This document shows positions 8,741 to 17,714 of a DNA stretch of 64,000 bases, piece by piece. Positions within the stretch are counted from its first letter, which is position 1. Each line of letters opens with the position of its first letter. The stretch comes from Clostridiales bacterium (GTDB lineage: Bacteria; Bacillota; Clostridia; Saccharofermentanales; Saccharofermentanaceae): the NCBI GenBank assembly GCA_017961235.1, contig JAGCXQ010000049.1:62001-126000 (forward strand). The letters run 5' to 3'. The translations under genes and the position numbers were made by a program. The notes under the pieces were generated by a model. It made no database searches and was not told where the DNA came from. It was given only the letters and a program-made list of their open reading frames with translations.

Positions 8741-8770
8741 GAAAAGGACGGTCCGTGGGCCGTCCTTTTC
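8741..8770. terminator. Bidirectional terminator
   Basis: GAAAAGGACGG pairs with CCGTCCTTTTC around an 8-nt loop, with T-rich ends on both strands. It ends the small gene at 8496 and, on the minus strand, the esterase-GH43 gene. Confidence 0.85.
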
Positions 8771-8811
8771 TAATGAGGATGAGGTAGAAAAAATTGTAAT
8801 GAATCGAAGAC

Positions 8812-11790
8812 TTAGTGAGTAAATGACAGCGATTTGAGCTGTACATCGCCGCCGCCACGGTAGGTAAGATAAAGGGGAGCTCTCGCATCGGTGATCTCAG
8901 AGGCGAAGGCAGCTTCATATTTCTCCCATACCGTCATGAACCGTACAGGTATTTCAGCAAGAACAGGTCCGTTAATAGATGTTCTGACCTCAAATGTTCC
9001 GTTACCATATCCGCGAACGTAAAGGATCAGACCTTTGGCATTCTTCAGATCGAAATACTTGTATCCGATCGTTGTTCCTTCCCGGATCGAGGTGATATAT
9101 GCTACTTCGTGATCTCCGTCTCGACCGTCCTGGATCACGCGCGCAACATTATGCTGACCGACATATGGATTCTTCGGGTCATCCTGTTCAGAGAAGATGT
9201 TGCAGGCGATATAGGAAGGATATTCGCATGTGTCACGGAGCGGACCGCCATTAAGACCGCAGGAAGTGATCTCAGCTTGCTTGATGCTTCCGTCTTCAGC
9301 GAATTCGATCTTTTCTGCACAGCCCTGTCTGGAATACCAGGTGTTGTTCGTATGTCTGTGATAGAAGATATACCAGTCACCGTTGATCTCAACAATGCTT
9401 CCATGGTTATTCGCGCCATAGCAGGAGTACTTATCTGCGTCTTTGTAGGAATCTATGCCGAGGTCGCAGTTGCTGATGATCACGCCGCCGTATGTGAACG
9501 GGCCCTCTGGAGATGTGGATGTCGCATAGCAGAGTTCATGCATGACTTCAGAGGAATATACGAAATAGAAGATACCGTTTCTCTCACGGATAGAAGGAGC
9601 TTCAAAGAATGCATGGCCTTCGAAACCGGAGCCTTCCGAGTAAACCTTTCCGGGAACGATGAATTCCGGACCTTTTTTGATCGTCAGCATATCCGGACCG
9701 ATTACGGTGACCATGGCTCCATGACGGGAAGCATCTGTCTGACCGCAGAAACCCGTGTAGAGATATGTCGTATCTCCGATCGTGATCACGCCCGGATCGA
9801 ACTGAGGTTCATTTCCTTCTTTCTTTCCAAGAAGAGTACCGTCTTCGTAGTGAACGTGCCCGTAGAAATGGAACGGTCCCTGAGGTTTATCACTCTTAGC
9901 TACAGCAACAACGCTCTGGTTGTCGAGAACATAGAAGAGGTAATAGTTTCCATCCGGTCCCTGTGTGACATCCGGTGCATACAGGCATCCTTTATTCTCT
10001 TTATTATCCGGATCATCGGTACGCTTATAGGAAACACCTTCATATCTCCAAGAGCCTAGATCATTCACTGGTGCCGACCAGGAGACATAGTCGCCGGGGC
10101 AGAAGAAGGAGCAGTTGTAATAATCGTGGGACCCGTAGATATAGATGCGGTCTCCGAAAACATACGGCTCGCCATCCGGGATATATTCCCAGGAAGGAAG
10201 GTATGGGTTGAAGGCCTGCTTTTTCGGCGGGACAGCCAGTGCGGCAATACTTGCACTGGCACGTGGTGCAGCTTCGATATTGCCAAGAGTTCTGTCCCTC
10301 AGCCAATCAACAAAGAACTGAACATAATCAGAATCCTGCACCTTCGGGATACAACCATCGGCAGTGAAGTGCATCTCATTTCTCTCCGCATCAGAATAAG
10401 CGATCCAGTTCGGCATTACTTCACCGGTAATATCTTCGCCGTTCGGGTTTCCGGACTTGACGAAATTCGTGATATAATTCGTCATCTTTCTGGCGATATC
10501 GTAGTGACGTCCGACAAAAGGTCTCCAGCATGCCGCCAGAGTCTCAAAGAAGAACCAGAGATCCACAGAGTGGAATGTTCCCGGGTTATCTTCACCGGGG
10601 ATATCGACTTCGAAACTGTAGTAGAAGCAGGGAGCAGCCGTCTTATCCAGTGCTGCTTTTACGGAACACTCGATACCACGGACACCGGCATACTGATTTC
10701 CGTTCTCGACTTCGTACGATTCCGGGAAGGAGAGGAACTGATCTGCGCGTGAGCCGAATGTATTTCTGGCCTGTTCTTCAAAGCTTTCCTTTGAATCGGC
10801 ATAAATATAGCTCTTGAATTCATCAAATGTATTACCGGCGATGATCGGAACATTTGCCTGCTTTCCCTGAAGCATCAGCTTGAAGGGTTCATCTTTCAAA
10901 TATACATGGTCGATACAGGGGGTAAAGAAGAACATGTTCTTCTCTCTGAACTCCGCATATTTGGATCGGATGGTAGCAGCATCGATCTTTCTTGCTTCTT
11001 CGATGGTGGAAACACCCAGTGACTCGAGGAATTTCTCTCCCATCTTGCAGGTTTCTTCGATCGGCTTCGGAGTAATGACATTATCCTGAATATATGGGCT
11101 TTCGATAATGCCGGAATACACGATCGCCTTCTGGTACAGCCCGATGCTGGACTCGGAAGTGAGGTGGGTGAGGACGGAACCACCTCCTGCTGACTGACCG
11201 GCGATCGTGATATTCTCAGGGTTTCCGCCGAAGTTTCGGATGTTGCGGATGACCCATTTTATTCCGGCCTGTTGATCGAGGTTACCAAAGTTAGCCGGTG
11301 CGTCCGGAGATTCTTTGATCAGATCCGGATGGGAGAGAAATCCCAGAGCACCAAGACGATAATTGACGCTTACGACGATAATGCCGCGCTTTGCCATATT
11401 TTCGCCGTTGAATTCCATTTCACGCGGGTATCCCCATTGGAATCCGCCGCCAAAGAACCAGATAAAGACGGGAAGATCATCATTTTCAGAATTTGCCGGT
11501 GTCCAGACGTTGAGATACAGGCAATCTTCATCCATCTCGATATCTTTATCCACGTGCCATTCACGGCAATATATATCTGTTCCTACTCCAGGCTGATCCT
11601 GTACGGAGATAGGTGCAAACTTACTGCATTCGCGAACTCCCTCCCAGTTCTGGCAGGGCTGGGGAGCCTTCCATCTGTTTTCACCAACCGGCGGTGCGGC
11701 AAAAGGAATACCTTTGAATACGGAGATCCGGGTATTATTACCCTGAAAACCACGTACGAGACCATTCTCGGTTTTAACTAATTTAAGCAT
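8812..11790 (-). CDS. Carboxylesterase - GH43 glycosidase - CBM-like fusion enzyme, cytoplasmic
   Basis: The protein has 992 residues in three parts. About 1-505 is a type B carboxylesterase (alpha/beta hydrolase) with the early IPFAAPPVGENRW, EDCLYLNVW, oxyanion FGGGF and nucleophile elbow GQSAGGGS near residue 198. About 525-850 is a five-bladed GH43 domain with NPYLPSWEYIPDGEPY, YAPDV and FFEAPSIRE. About 870-992 is a CBM6-like beta-sandwich. Together these would remove acyl groups and arabinosyl or xylosyl residues from hemicellulose oligosaccharides. There is no signal peptide, so it should act on imported substrates. A GTG 12 nt upstream is in frame, but GGAGG lies between it and the ATG at 11790, which I choose. 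It is divergent from the GH51 gene. Confidence 0.9.
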   Translation of the reverse strand: MLKLVKTENGLVRGFQGNNTRISVFKGIPFAAPPVGENRWKAPQPCQNWEGVRECSKFAPISVQDQPGVGTDIYCREWHVDKDIEMDEDCLYLNVWTPANSENDDLPVFIWFFGGGFQWGYPREMEFNGENMAKRGIIVVSVNYRLGALGFLSHPDLIKESPDAPANFGNLDQQAGIKWVIRNIRNFGGNPENITIAGQSAGGGSVLTHLTSESSIGLYQKAIVYSGIIESPYIQDNVITPKPIEETCKMGEKFLESLGVSTIEEARKIDAATIRSKYAEFREKNMFFFTPCIDHVYLKDEPFKLMLQGKQANVPIIAGNTFDEFKSYIYADSKESFEEQARNTFGSRADQFLSFPESYEVENGNQYAGVRGIECSVKAALDKTAAPCFYYSFEVDIPGEDNPGTFHSVDLWFFFETLAACWRPFVGRHYDIARKMTNYITNFVKSGNPNGEDITGEVMPNWIAYSDAERNEMHFTADGCIPKVQDSDYVQFFVDWLRDRTLGNIEAAPRASASIAALAVPPKKQAFNPYLPSWEYIPDGEPYVFGDRIYIYGSHDYYNCSFFCPGDYVSWSAPVNDLGSWRYEGVSYKRTDDPDNKENKGCLYAPDVTQGPDGNYYLFYVLDNQSVVAVAKSDKPQGPFHFYGHVHYEDGTLLGKKEGNEPQFDPGVITIGDTTYLYTGFCGQTDASRHGAMVTVIGPDMLTIKKGPEFIVPGKVYSEGSGFEGHAFFEAPSIRERNGIFYFVYSSEVMHELCYATSTSPEGPFTYGGVIISNCDLGIDSYKDADKYSCYGANNHGSIVEINGDWYIFYHRHTNNTWYSRQGCAEKIEFAEDGSIKQAEITSCGLNGGPLRDTCEYPSYIACNIFSEQDDPKNPYVGQHNVARVIQDGRDGDHEVAYITSIREGTTIGYKYFDLKNAKGLILYVRGYGNGTFEVRTSINGPVLAEIPVRFMTVWEKYEAAFASEITDARAPLYLTYRGGGDVQLKSLSFTH

Positions 11791-12014
11791 TATAGCCTCC
11801 ACTGGGAATATATATTTATACTTATTTAATCTTAAAAAAGTTTGCGATTTACTTCAACATGATAAAGTCTAGTTCTCGTCCCCTAAAATTTCATAACTGT
11901 AAAATGCTATGTTGATTTTTCTTTTTCCGTCTTGTAACTTTATCTTATGTATTCAAGTGCTTTTTGCGTGGTAGCTTTAATGAAATATTTCCCGCAACAA
12001 GCGTAGGAGGTTTT
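11791..12014. other. Divergent intergenic region between esterase-GH43 and GH51 genes
   Basis: This 224-nt A+T-rich spacer must hold the promoters of two divergent hydrolase genes. GGAGG sites lie at both ends. I see no unambiguous -35/-10 pair, no AraR-type palindrome and no good cre site. Confidence 0.5.
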
Positions 12015-13526
12015 ATGTTTAAGCTTATTGTCGATCCTCAAAAAGAACTGGGTCATATCAATCCGGAACTCCAGGGCCATTTCTCCGAACATCTCGGCCG
12101 CTGTATCTATGGTGGTGTTTTTGTCGGAGAAGACTCAAACATTCCGAATACTAATGGAATCCGCAATGATGTTGTTTCTGCACTGAAAGATATCTCTATT
12201 CCTGTTCTTCGCTGGCCGGGCGGATGCTTCGCTGACGAGTATCACTGGAAGGATGGCATCGGAGATAAATCCAAGAGAAAAAAGATGATCAACACTAACT
12301 GGGGCGGTGTTGTCGAGGATAACAGCTTTGGAACGCATGAATATATGGAACTTTGCCGCCAGCTGGGCTGTAAGACATATATCAACGGTAATGTCGGATC
12401 CGGCACTGTGCAGGAGATGAGTGAATGGATCGAATATATGACTTTTGACGGTGTTTCTCCGATGGCTGAACTTCGTAAGGCTAACGGTCATGAGGGCCCG
12501 TGGACGGTTGACTACTTCGGTATTGGTAATGAGAACTGGGGATGCGGCGGAAACATGGTTCCGGAGTATTACGCAAATCTCTTCCGTCAGTATCAGTCCT
12601 ATGTAAAACAGTATGATCCGAATAAGAAGATCAATAAGATCGCATGCGGTCCCAATGCGCAGGACTATGAGTGGACGGAGACTGTGCTGAATCAGTGCCA
12701 TAAACTGTCCGGCTCGTGGAATAATTCCCATGGATTTATGGATGGCATTTCATTGCATTACTACACGCTTCCGTATGACTGGGCAAAGAAAGGCGCGGCA
12801 ACCGGCTTTAACGATAAAGAGTGGTATATGACTCTCAACAAGACGCTGTTCATGGAAGAATTGGTCACGAAGCATTCCGCTATTATTGACCGGTATGATC
12901 CGGATCATAATATCGCCTTGATCGTAGATGAGTGGGGAACCTGGTATGATGTCGAAGAAGGTACGAATCCGGGATTCCTTTATCAGCAGAATACGATCCG
13001 TGATGCGCTGGTAGCCGCGATCAACCTCAATATTTTCAATAAGCACTGTGACCGTGTAAAGATGGCGAACATTGCGCAGCTGGTGAACGTTCTTCAGGCA
13101 GTGATCCTGACAGAGGGCGATCAGATGATCAAAACGCCTACATACTATGTATTCTCTATGTATAAGCATCATCAGGACGCAACTTTGATCAAGAGCTTCG
13201 TCGATAACAAGATGATCGGCCGCGAAGATGAGTATCAGGTTCCGAATCTCCATGAGTCCTGCTCGAAGGGAAAAGACGGAAAGTATCATATTACTCTGGC
13301 CAATCTTTCCATCGATGAGTCCTATGAGATCATGACGGATCTTCTGGGAAATAAAATCAAGTCCGCCAAAGCAGAGATCCTTACCGGTGAAATGGATGCG
13401 AAGAATACGTTTGATGCGCCGGATAATGTAAAGGTCAAGGCATTTGATGCTCTTACTTTGAGTGAGGATAAGATCTCCTTTACTATTCCGAAGAACAGCG
13501 TGATGCACATCGAGGTCGAGCTCTAA
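12015..13526 (+). CDS. abfA: Alpha-L-arabinofuranosidase, GH51
   Basis: The enzyme releases L-arabinose from arabino-oligosaccharides. GH51 signatures are clear: [20 protein letters not shown] at the start, [20 protein letters not shown], the acid/base Glu in [11 protein letters not shown], and the nucleophile Glu in [10 protein letters not shown]. The C-terminal beta domain ends with SVMHIEVEL. Length 503 is normal and no signal peptide is present, as usual for intracellular members. A longer in-frame start exists at 11964, but TAGGAGG at 12004-12010 just before ATG 12015 decides the start. It heads the arabinose operon and its stop overlaps the next start (TAATG). Confidence 0.95.
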   Translation: MFKLIVDPQKELGHINPELQGHFSEHLGRCIYGGVFVGEDSNIPNTNGIRNDVVSALKDISIPVLRWPGGCFADEYHWKDGIGDKSKRKKMINTNWGGVVEDNSFGTHEYMELCRQLGCKTYINGNVGSGTVQEMSEWIEYMTFDGVSPMAELRKANGHEGPWTVDYFGIGNENWGCGGNMVPEYYANLFRQYQSYVKQYDPNKKINKIACGPNAQDYEWTETVLNQCHKLSGSWNNSHGFMDGISLHYYTLPYDWAKKGAATGFNDKEWYMTLNKTLFMEELVTKHSAIIDRYDPDHNIALIVDEWGTWYDVEEGTNPGFLYQQNTIRDALVAAINLNIFNKHCDRVKMANIAQLVNVLQAVILTEGDQMIKTPTYYVFSMYKHHQDATLIKSFVDNKMIGREDEYQVPNLHESCSKGKDGKYHITLANLSIDESYEIMTDLLGNKIKSAKAEILTGEMDAKNTFDAPDNVKVKAFDALTLSEDKISFTIPKNSVMHIEVEL

Positions 13527-13777
13527 TGAGTGTTCCGAAACCTTGCCGCAGGTGTCTCCTTTCGGAGATGAATGATGATGCGGCAAATGAGATCGTAAAG
13601 AAAGGAATCAGCGATATACTCGATCGGGACAGATGTGATGAAAAAGTTTACGGGGATCGGTTATCTATTTGCCGTTCTTGTGATAACTTATTAAGTGGAA
13701 CGTGTCTCTCATGCGGATGTTATGTCGAGATACGTGCAGCAATCAAACAGGGCAGATGTCCTGAGAGAAAATGGTGA
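13526..13777 (+). CDS. Small cysteine-rich protein, DUF6171-like putative zinc ribbon
   Basis: An 83-residue protein with nine Cys: PCRRCLL near the N-terminus, a single Cys in DRCDEK, CRSC, then GTCLSCGCYVEIRAA and a final Cys in GRCPERKW. The spacing CxxC...CxxC...CxxCxC and the ending resemble the small Clostridial family listed as DUF6171, which I recall as uncharacterised. Its start shares a base with the abfA stop, so translation is probably coupled, and it sits between abfA and the kinase. Function is unknown; metal binding is an inference from the Cys pairs. Confidence 0.8.
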   Translation: MSVPKPCRRCLLSEMNDDAANEIVKKGISDILDRDRCDEKVYGDRLSICRSCDNLLSGTCLSCGCYVEIRAAIKQGRCPERKW

Positions 13778-13787
13778 GGTGAAAAAG

Positions 13788-15377
13788 ATGGATGCGAAAA
13801 CACTGATTGACGAGGGGAAGAGCGTACTTGGTATCGAGTTTGGTTCGACACGTATAAAAGCAGTACTGGTCGATCTTAATGGAAATCCGATCGCTTCCGG
13901 AAGTCATGAATGGGAGAATGAGCTTCTGGACGGCATCTGGACGTATTCGGAAGATGCGATCTGGAACGGACTTTCCGAATGCTATTCCGACCTTAAGAAA
14001 AATGTTAAAGAACAGTATGGTGTGACCATCAAAAATCTCGGTGCGATCGGTTTTTCTGCGATGATGCACGGCTACCTGCCTTTTGATGCGAATGATACTC
14101 TTCTGGTGCCGTTCCGTACCTGGAGAAATACCATCACGGAAGAAGCGGCAGATAAGCTTACGGATGCCCTGAATTTCAATATTCCTCAGAGATGGAGCAT
14201 CTCGCATCTTTATCAGGCGATCTTAAACGGTGAAGCCCATGTTCCTTCGATCCGTCACTTCACAACGCTGGCCGGTTTTGTTCACTTCAAGCTCTCCGGC
14301 AGAAAAGTATTAGGTGTCGGTGATGCATCCGGTATGTTCCCGATCGATTCGAAGACCGGTACTTATGACGATGCGATGCTCTCCACATTTGAGAGTATGA
14401 TCGAGGATAAGAATTTCCCGTGGAAAATCAGGGATATCCTTCCGGAAGTCCTTTCTGCCGGGGAGAGTGCAGGAAGCCTGACAGCGGAAGGTGCGAAACT
14501 TCTTGATAAAGACGGTGATCTTGCTTCCGGTATTCCGATGTGTCCGCCGGAAGGTGATGCCGGAACCGGAATGGTTGCTACAAATTCCGTAAAAGTCGAG
14601 ACCGGTAATATCTCGGCCGGAACATCTGTATTTGCGATGATCGTTCTGAAAGAGAATATGAAAAATCTTCATAAGGAAATTGATATGGTAACGACTCCGA
14701 CAGGTGATCCTGTGGCTATGGTTCACTGCAATAACTGCACCTCCGAGATCAATGCCTGGGTACGTCTTTTTGACGAGTTCGGAAAGCTGATGGGACAGGA
14801 CTTCGATCGTGGAGTGCTTTTCGAGAAGCTTTATGGAATAGCTCTTTCCGGAGATAAGGACTGTGGCGGCCTGGTTTCCTACAACTATTTTTCCGGAGAA
14901 CCGGTGACCGGTTTCTCCAAGGGAAGCCCGCTGTTCTTCAGAAGTGCAGAAGATTCGTTTACTCTTCCGAATTTTATGAGGATGCATCTTTACTCCGCAC
15001 TTGCTGCGCTGAAGGTCGGACTGGATATTCTTACCGTTGAGGAAAAAGTATCTGTTAAGAAGATGTATGGCCATGGCGGTTTCTTCAAGACACCGAAAGC
15101 CGGTCAGACGATCGCTTCAGCAGCTATCGGTTCTCCGGTTTGTGTCATGGAAACTGCAGGCGAGGGTGGTGCCTGGGGCATTGCAGTCCTGGCTCTTTAT
15201 ATGATCAGTAAAGCCGAATCCCAGAAACTCGATGCTTATCTGGAAGATGTGATCTTCGCAGGTTCCACGGGATCCGAACTGCTGGCAGATCAAGCCGATA
15301 TCGATGGATTTAATACATTTATGAAAAAATATGTGGATGGTCTTGCTGTTGAAAAAGCAGCAGTCGAGATCATGTGA
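13788..15377 (+). CDS. FGGY-family pentulose kinase, probable L-ribulokinase
   Basis: FGGY carbohydrate kinases phosphorylate sugars with ATP. The actin-like first domain starts with [20 protein letters not shown], substrate-site residues follow in [13 protein letters not shown], and the second domain carries [19 protein letters not shown] and the late [12 protein letters not shown]. At 529 residues it resembles the ribulokinase-like group more than classical AraB. Position between a GH51 arabinofuranosidase and AraD makes L-ribulose the likely substrate (inference). The start is ATG 13788 with GAGGTG 6 nt upstream; it overlaps araD by a few bases through the stop ATGTGA. Confidence 0.85.
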   Translation: MDAKTLIDEGKSVLGIEFGSTRIKAVLVDLNGNPIASGSHEWENELLDGIWTYSEDAIWNGLSECYSDLKKNVKEQYGVTIKNLGAIGFSAMMHGYLPFDANDTLLVPFRTWRNTITEEAADKLTDALNFNIPQRWSISHLYQAILNGEAHVPSIRHFTTLAGFVHFKLSGRKVLGVGDASGMFPIDSKTGTYDDAMLSTFESMIEDKNFPWKIRDILPEVLSAGESAGSLTAEGAKLLDKDGDLASGIPMCPPEGDAGTGMVATNSVKVETGNISAGTSVFAMIVLKENMKNLHKEIDMVTTPTGDPVAMVHCNNCTSEINAWVRLFDEFGKLMGQDFDRGVLFEKLYGIALSGDKDCGGLVSYNYFSGEPVTGFSKGSPLFFRSAEDSFTLPNFMRMHLYSALAALKVGLDILTVEEKVSVKKMYGHGGFFKTPKAGQTIASAAIGSPVCVMETAGEGGAWGIAVLALYMISKAESQKLDAYLEDVIFAGSTGSELLADQADIDGFNTFMKKYVDGLAVEKAAVEIM

Positions 15378-15391
15378 TTCGAGGCGGTAAC

Positions 15392-16087
15392 ATGTTAGAA
15401 CAACTGAAACAAGAAGTCTTTGAAGCGAATATGCTTCTTCCAAAACACGGACTGGTAACCTTTACCTGGGGAAATGTCAGCGCGATCGACCGTGAAAGCG
15501 GACTTTTCGTCATCAAGCCGAGCGGGGTTCCGTATGAGACGATGACTGTGGAAGATATGGTCGTTATGGATCTCGAGGGAAATCGTGTGGAGGGCAGGTA
15601 TAAACCGTCTTCCGATACTCCGACACATCTGATCCTGTATAAACGTTTCCCAAATATCGGCGGTGTGGTACATACTCATTCTTCTTATGCCACATCCTGG
15701 GCGCAGAGCGGAAGAAGCATTCCGTGTTATGGAACCACACATGCGGACTATTTTTACGGTGCGATCCCATGTGTCCGCTGCCTGACAAAAGAAGAGATCG
15801 AAGCGGATTATGAGACCAATACCGGTATTCTTATCGCGGATTCTTTTGAGAAGGAAAATCTTGATTATGAAGCGGTTCCGGGCGTGCTCTGTAAGAACCA
15901 CGGACCTTTCACATGGGGAAAAGATGCACATGAGGCCGTCCATAATGCAGTCGTTCTCGAAGAGGTCGCAAAAATGGCTTACCGCACGGAACTGATCAAT
16001 AAAGAAGTGCTTCCGGCACCATCTGAACTACAGGATAAACATTATTTCAGAAAACATGGAAAAAATGCTTATTATGGACAAGAATAA
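15392..16087 (+). CDS. araD: L-ribulose-5-phosphate 4-epimerase
   Basis: It converts L-ribulose 5-phosphate to D-xylulose 5-phosphate, the last step of the arabinose route. The class II aldolase fold is shown by [21 protein letters not shown], the zinc ligands in [16 protein letters not shown], a further His in GTTHADYF, and [17 protein letters not shown]. Length 231 is normal. An in-frame GTG lies at 15374, but GAGG at 15381-15384 favours the ATG at 15392. Confidence 0.95.
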   Translation: MLEQLKQEVFEANMLLPKHGLVTFTWGNVSAIDRESGLFVIKPSGVPYETMTVEDMVVMDLEGNRVEGRYKPSSDTPTHLILYKRFPNIGGVVHTHSSYATSWAQSGRSIPCYGTTHADYFYGAIPCVRCLTKEEIEADYETNTGILIADSFEKENLDYEAVPGVLCKNHGPFTWGKDAHEAVHNAVVLEEVAKMAYRTELINKEVLPAPSELQDKHYFRKHGKNAYYGQE

Positions 16088-16096
16088 TGCTATAAT
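16088..16096 (+). promoter_or_regulatory. Extended -10 promoter ahead of the isomerase gene
   Basis: TGCTATAAT is an extended -10 element immediately after the araD stop. The hexamer at the -35 position (CTTATT) is weak. It would give the AraA-like gene its own transcript in addition to operon read-through. Confidence 0.5.
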
Positions 16097-16125
16097 GTAA
16101 TAACCAATTAAGGAGGATTTAAGAC

Positions 16126-17607
16126 ATGAACAACATTCCAGAAATTAAATTAGGTATCGTTGCTGTTTCCCGTGACTGTTTCCCGATCGCGCTCTCCGAG
16201 AAGAGAAGAAGTGCTATCAAGGCAGCTTATAAGGGCGATCTTTATGAGTGCCCGGTCACTGTTGAAAACGAGCTCGATATGCTCAAGGCAGTGGAAGATG
16301 TAAAGAAGGCAGAGTGCAATGCACTGGTTGTTTTCCTCGGCAACTTCGGTCCTGAAACACCTGAGACACTGATTGCGAAGAATTTTGATGGTCCTTGCAT
16401 GTTCGTGGCTGCAGCAGAAGGTGACGGAGACATGGTCAATGGCCGTGGCGATGCTTACTGTGGTATGCTCAACTGCTCATACAACCTCGGTATGAGACAT
16501 CTTGACGGATATATTCCTGAATATCCTGTCGGCACAGCTGAAGATATCGCTAAGATGATCGCTGATTTCGTACCGATCGCTCGTGCAGTTGTCGGCGTTA
16601 AGAATCTCAAGATCATTACATTCGGACCTCGTCCGCAGGACTTCTTCGCTTGTAACGCTCCGATCAAAGGCCTCTATGAGCTTGGCGTAGAGATCGAAGA
16701 GAACTCTGAGCTCGATCTTCTCGTTTCTTACAAAGAGCACGAGAATGACCCGCGTATTCCTGATGTATGCGCTGACATGGCAAAGGAAATGGGCGAAGGC
16801 AAGTACTATCCTGAGATGAGTGCTCGTATGGCTCAGTTCGAGCTCACACTGCTTGACTGGGCAGAGAAGCACAAGGGTGCAAGAAAGTATGTAGCATTTG
16901 CTGATAAGTGCTGGCCGGCATTCCCGTCCCAGTTCGGTTTTGAGCCTTGCTATGTAAACAGCCGTCTGGCTTCCCGTGGTATTCCGGTATCCTGTGAAGT
17001 TGATATCTACGGTGCTCTTTCCGAGTACATCGGCATCTGCATCAGCGGCGATACAGTTACTCTTCTTGACATCAACAACTCCGTTCCGCAGTATATCTAC
17101 GACGAGGAGAAGGACAAGTTCAAGAACTACAAGCTCACAGACACATTCATGGGCTTCCATTGCGGTAATACACCTTCCTGCAAGATGTGCTCCGACCGTG
17201 CGATCAAGTATCAGCTGATCCAGCACAGACTCCTTGAGCCTGCTGGTTCTGATCCGGATTTCACACGTGGTACTCTTGAGGGTGACATCGCTGCTTCCGA
17301 TATCACATTCTATCGTCTGCAGTGCAACAGTGACGGAGAACTCGTTTCTTACATCGCAGAAGGTGAGATCCTCGATGTTAAGACACGTTCCTTCGGTGGT
17401 ATCGCTATCTTCGCTATTCCTGAGATGGCTAGATTCTATCGTCACGTTCTTATCCAGGGAAGATTCCCGCACCATGGTGCTGTAGCATTTGGTCATTACG
17501 GAAAGCTGATGTTCGAGACATTTAAGCTCCTCGGACTCTGCCCGTGCAAGATCGGCTACAATAAGCCGGCCGGTGATCTCTATGCAACAGAGAACCCGTT
17601 CTGCTGA
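16126..17607 (+). CDS. L-fucose/L-arabinose isomerase-fold protein, probable arabinose isomerase
   Basis: A 493-residue cytoplasmic protein with the FucI/AraA-like fold but not the classical AraA sequence. Visible features are an N-terminal domain with IKLGIVAVSRDCFPIAL, a middle domain with NLKIITFGPRPQDFF, and a C-terminal domain with the CEVDIYGALSEYIG segment, MGFHCGNTPSCKMC and FPHHGAVAFGHYGK. Its Glu, Asp and His residues could bind the catalytic metal. It completes isomerase-kinase-epimerase next to araD, so L-arabinose is the most likely substrate. A strong AAGGAGG site precedes it; codon choice is rich in abundant codons, suggesting high expression. A hairpin terminator follows. Confidence 0.8.
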   Translation: MNNIPEIKLGIVAVSRDCFPIALSEKRRSAIKAAYKGDLYECPVTVENELDMLKAVEDVKKAECNALVVFLGNFGPETPETLIAKNFDGPCMFVAAAEGDGDMVNGRGDAYCGMLNCSYNLGMRHLDGYIPEYPVGTAEDIAKMIADFVPIARAVVGVKNLKIITFGPRPQDFFACNAPIKGLYELGVEIEENSELDLLVSYKEHENDPRIPDVCADMAKEMGEGKYYPEMSARMAQFELTLLDWAEKHKGARKYVAFADKCWPAFPSQFGFEPCYVNSRLASRGIPVSCEVDIYGALSEYIGICISGDTVTLLDINNSVPQYIYDEEKDKFKNYKLTDTFMGFHCGNTPSCKMCSDRAIKYQLIQHRLLEPAGSDPDFTRGTLEGDIAASDITFYRLQCNSDGELVSYIAEGEILDVKTRSFGGIAIFAIPEMARFYRHVLIQGRFPHHGAVAFGHYGKLMFETFKLLGLCPCKIGYNKPAGDLYATENPFC

Positions 17608-17634
17608 TCTTTGATCTGAATTAATGAACAAGCG

Positions 17635-17675
17635 GGACTGCCCCTGCATGTAAGATGCGGGGGCAGTCCTTTTCT
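17635..17675 (+). terminator. Terminator of the arabinose operon
   Basis: A 15-bp stem, GGACTGCCCCTGCAT pairing with ATGCGGGGGCAGTCC around a 5-nt loop, is followed by TTTTCT. Confidence 0.92.
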
Positions 17676-17683
17676 GTTATAAT
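17675..17683 (+). promoter_or_regulatory. Extended -10 promoter of the yesM-yesN-type operon
   Basis: TGTTATAAT (TGn-TATAAT) begins as soon as the preceding terminator ends, about 30 nt before the kinase start. No clear -35 hexamer is present because the terminator stem occupies that place. Confidence 0.45.
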
Positions 17684-17714
17684 ATAGGAATTAATATAAG
17701 AGAGAGTAGAAAAC

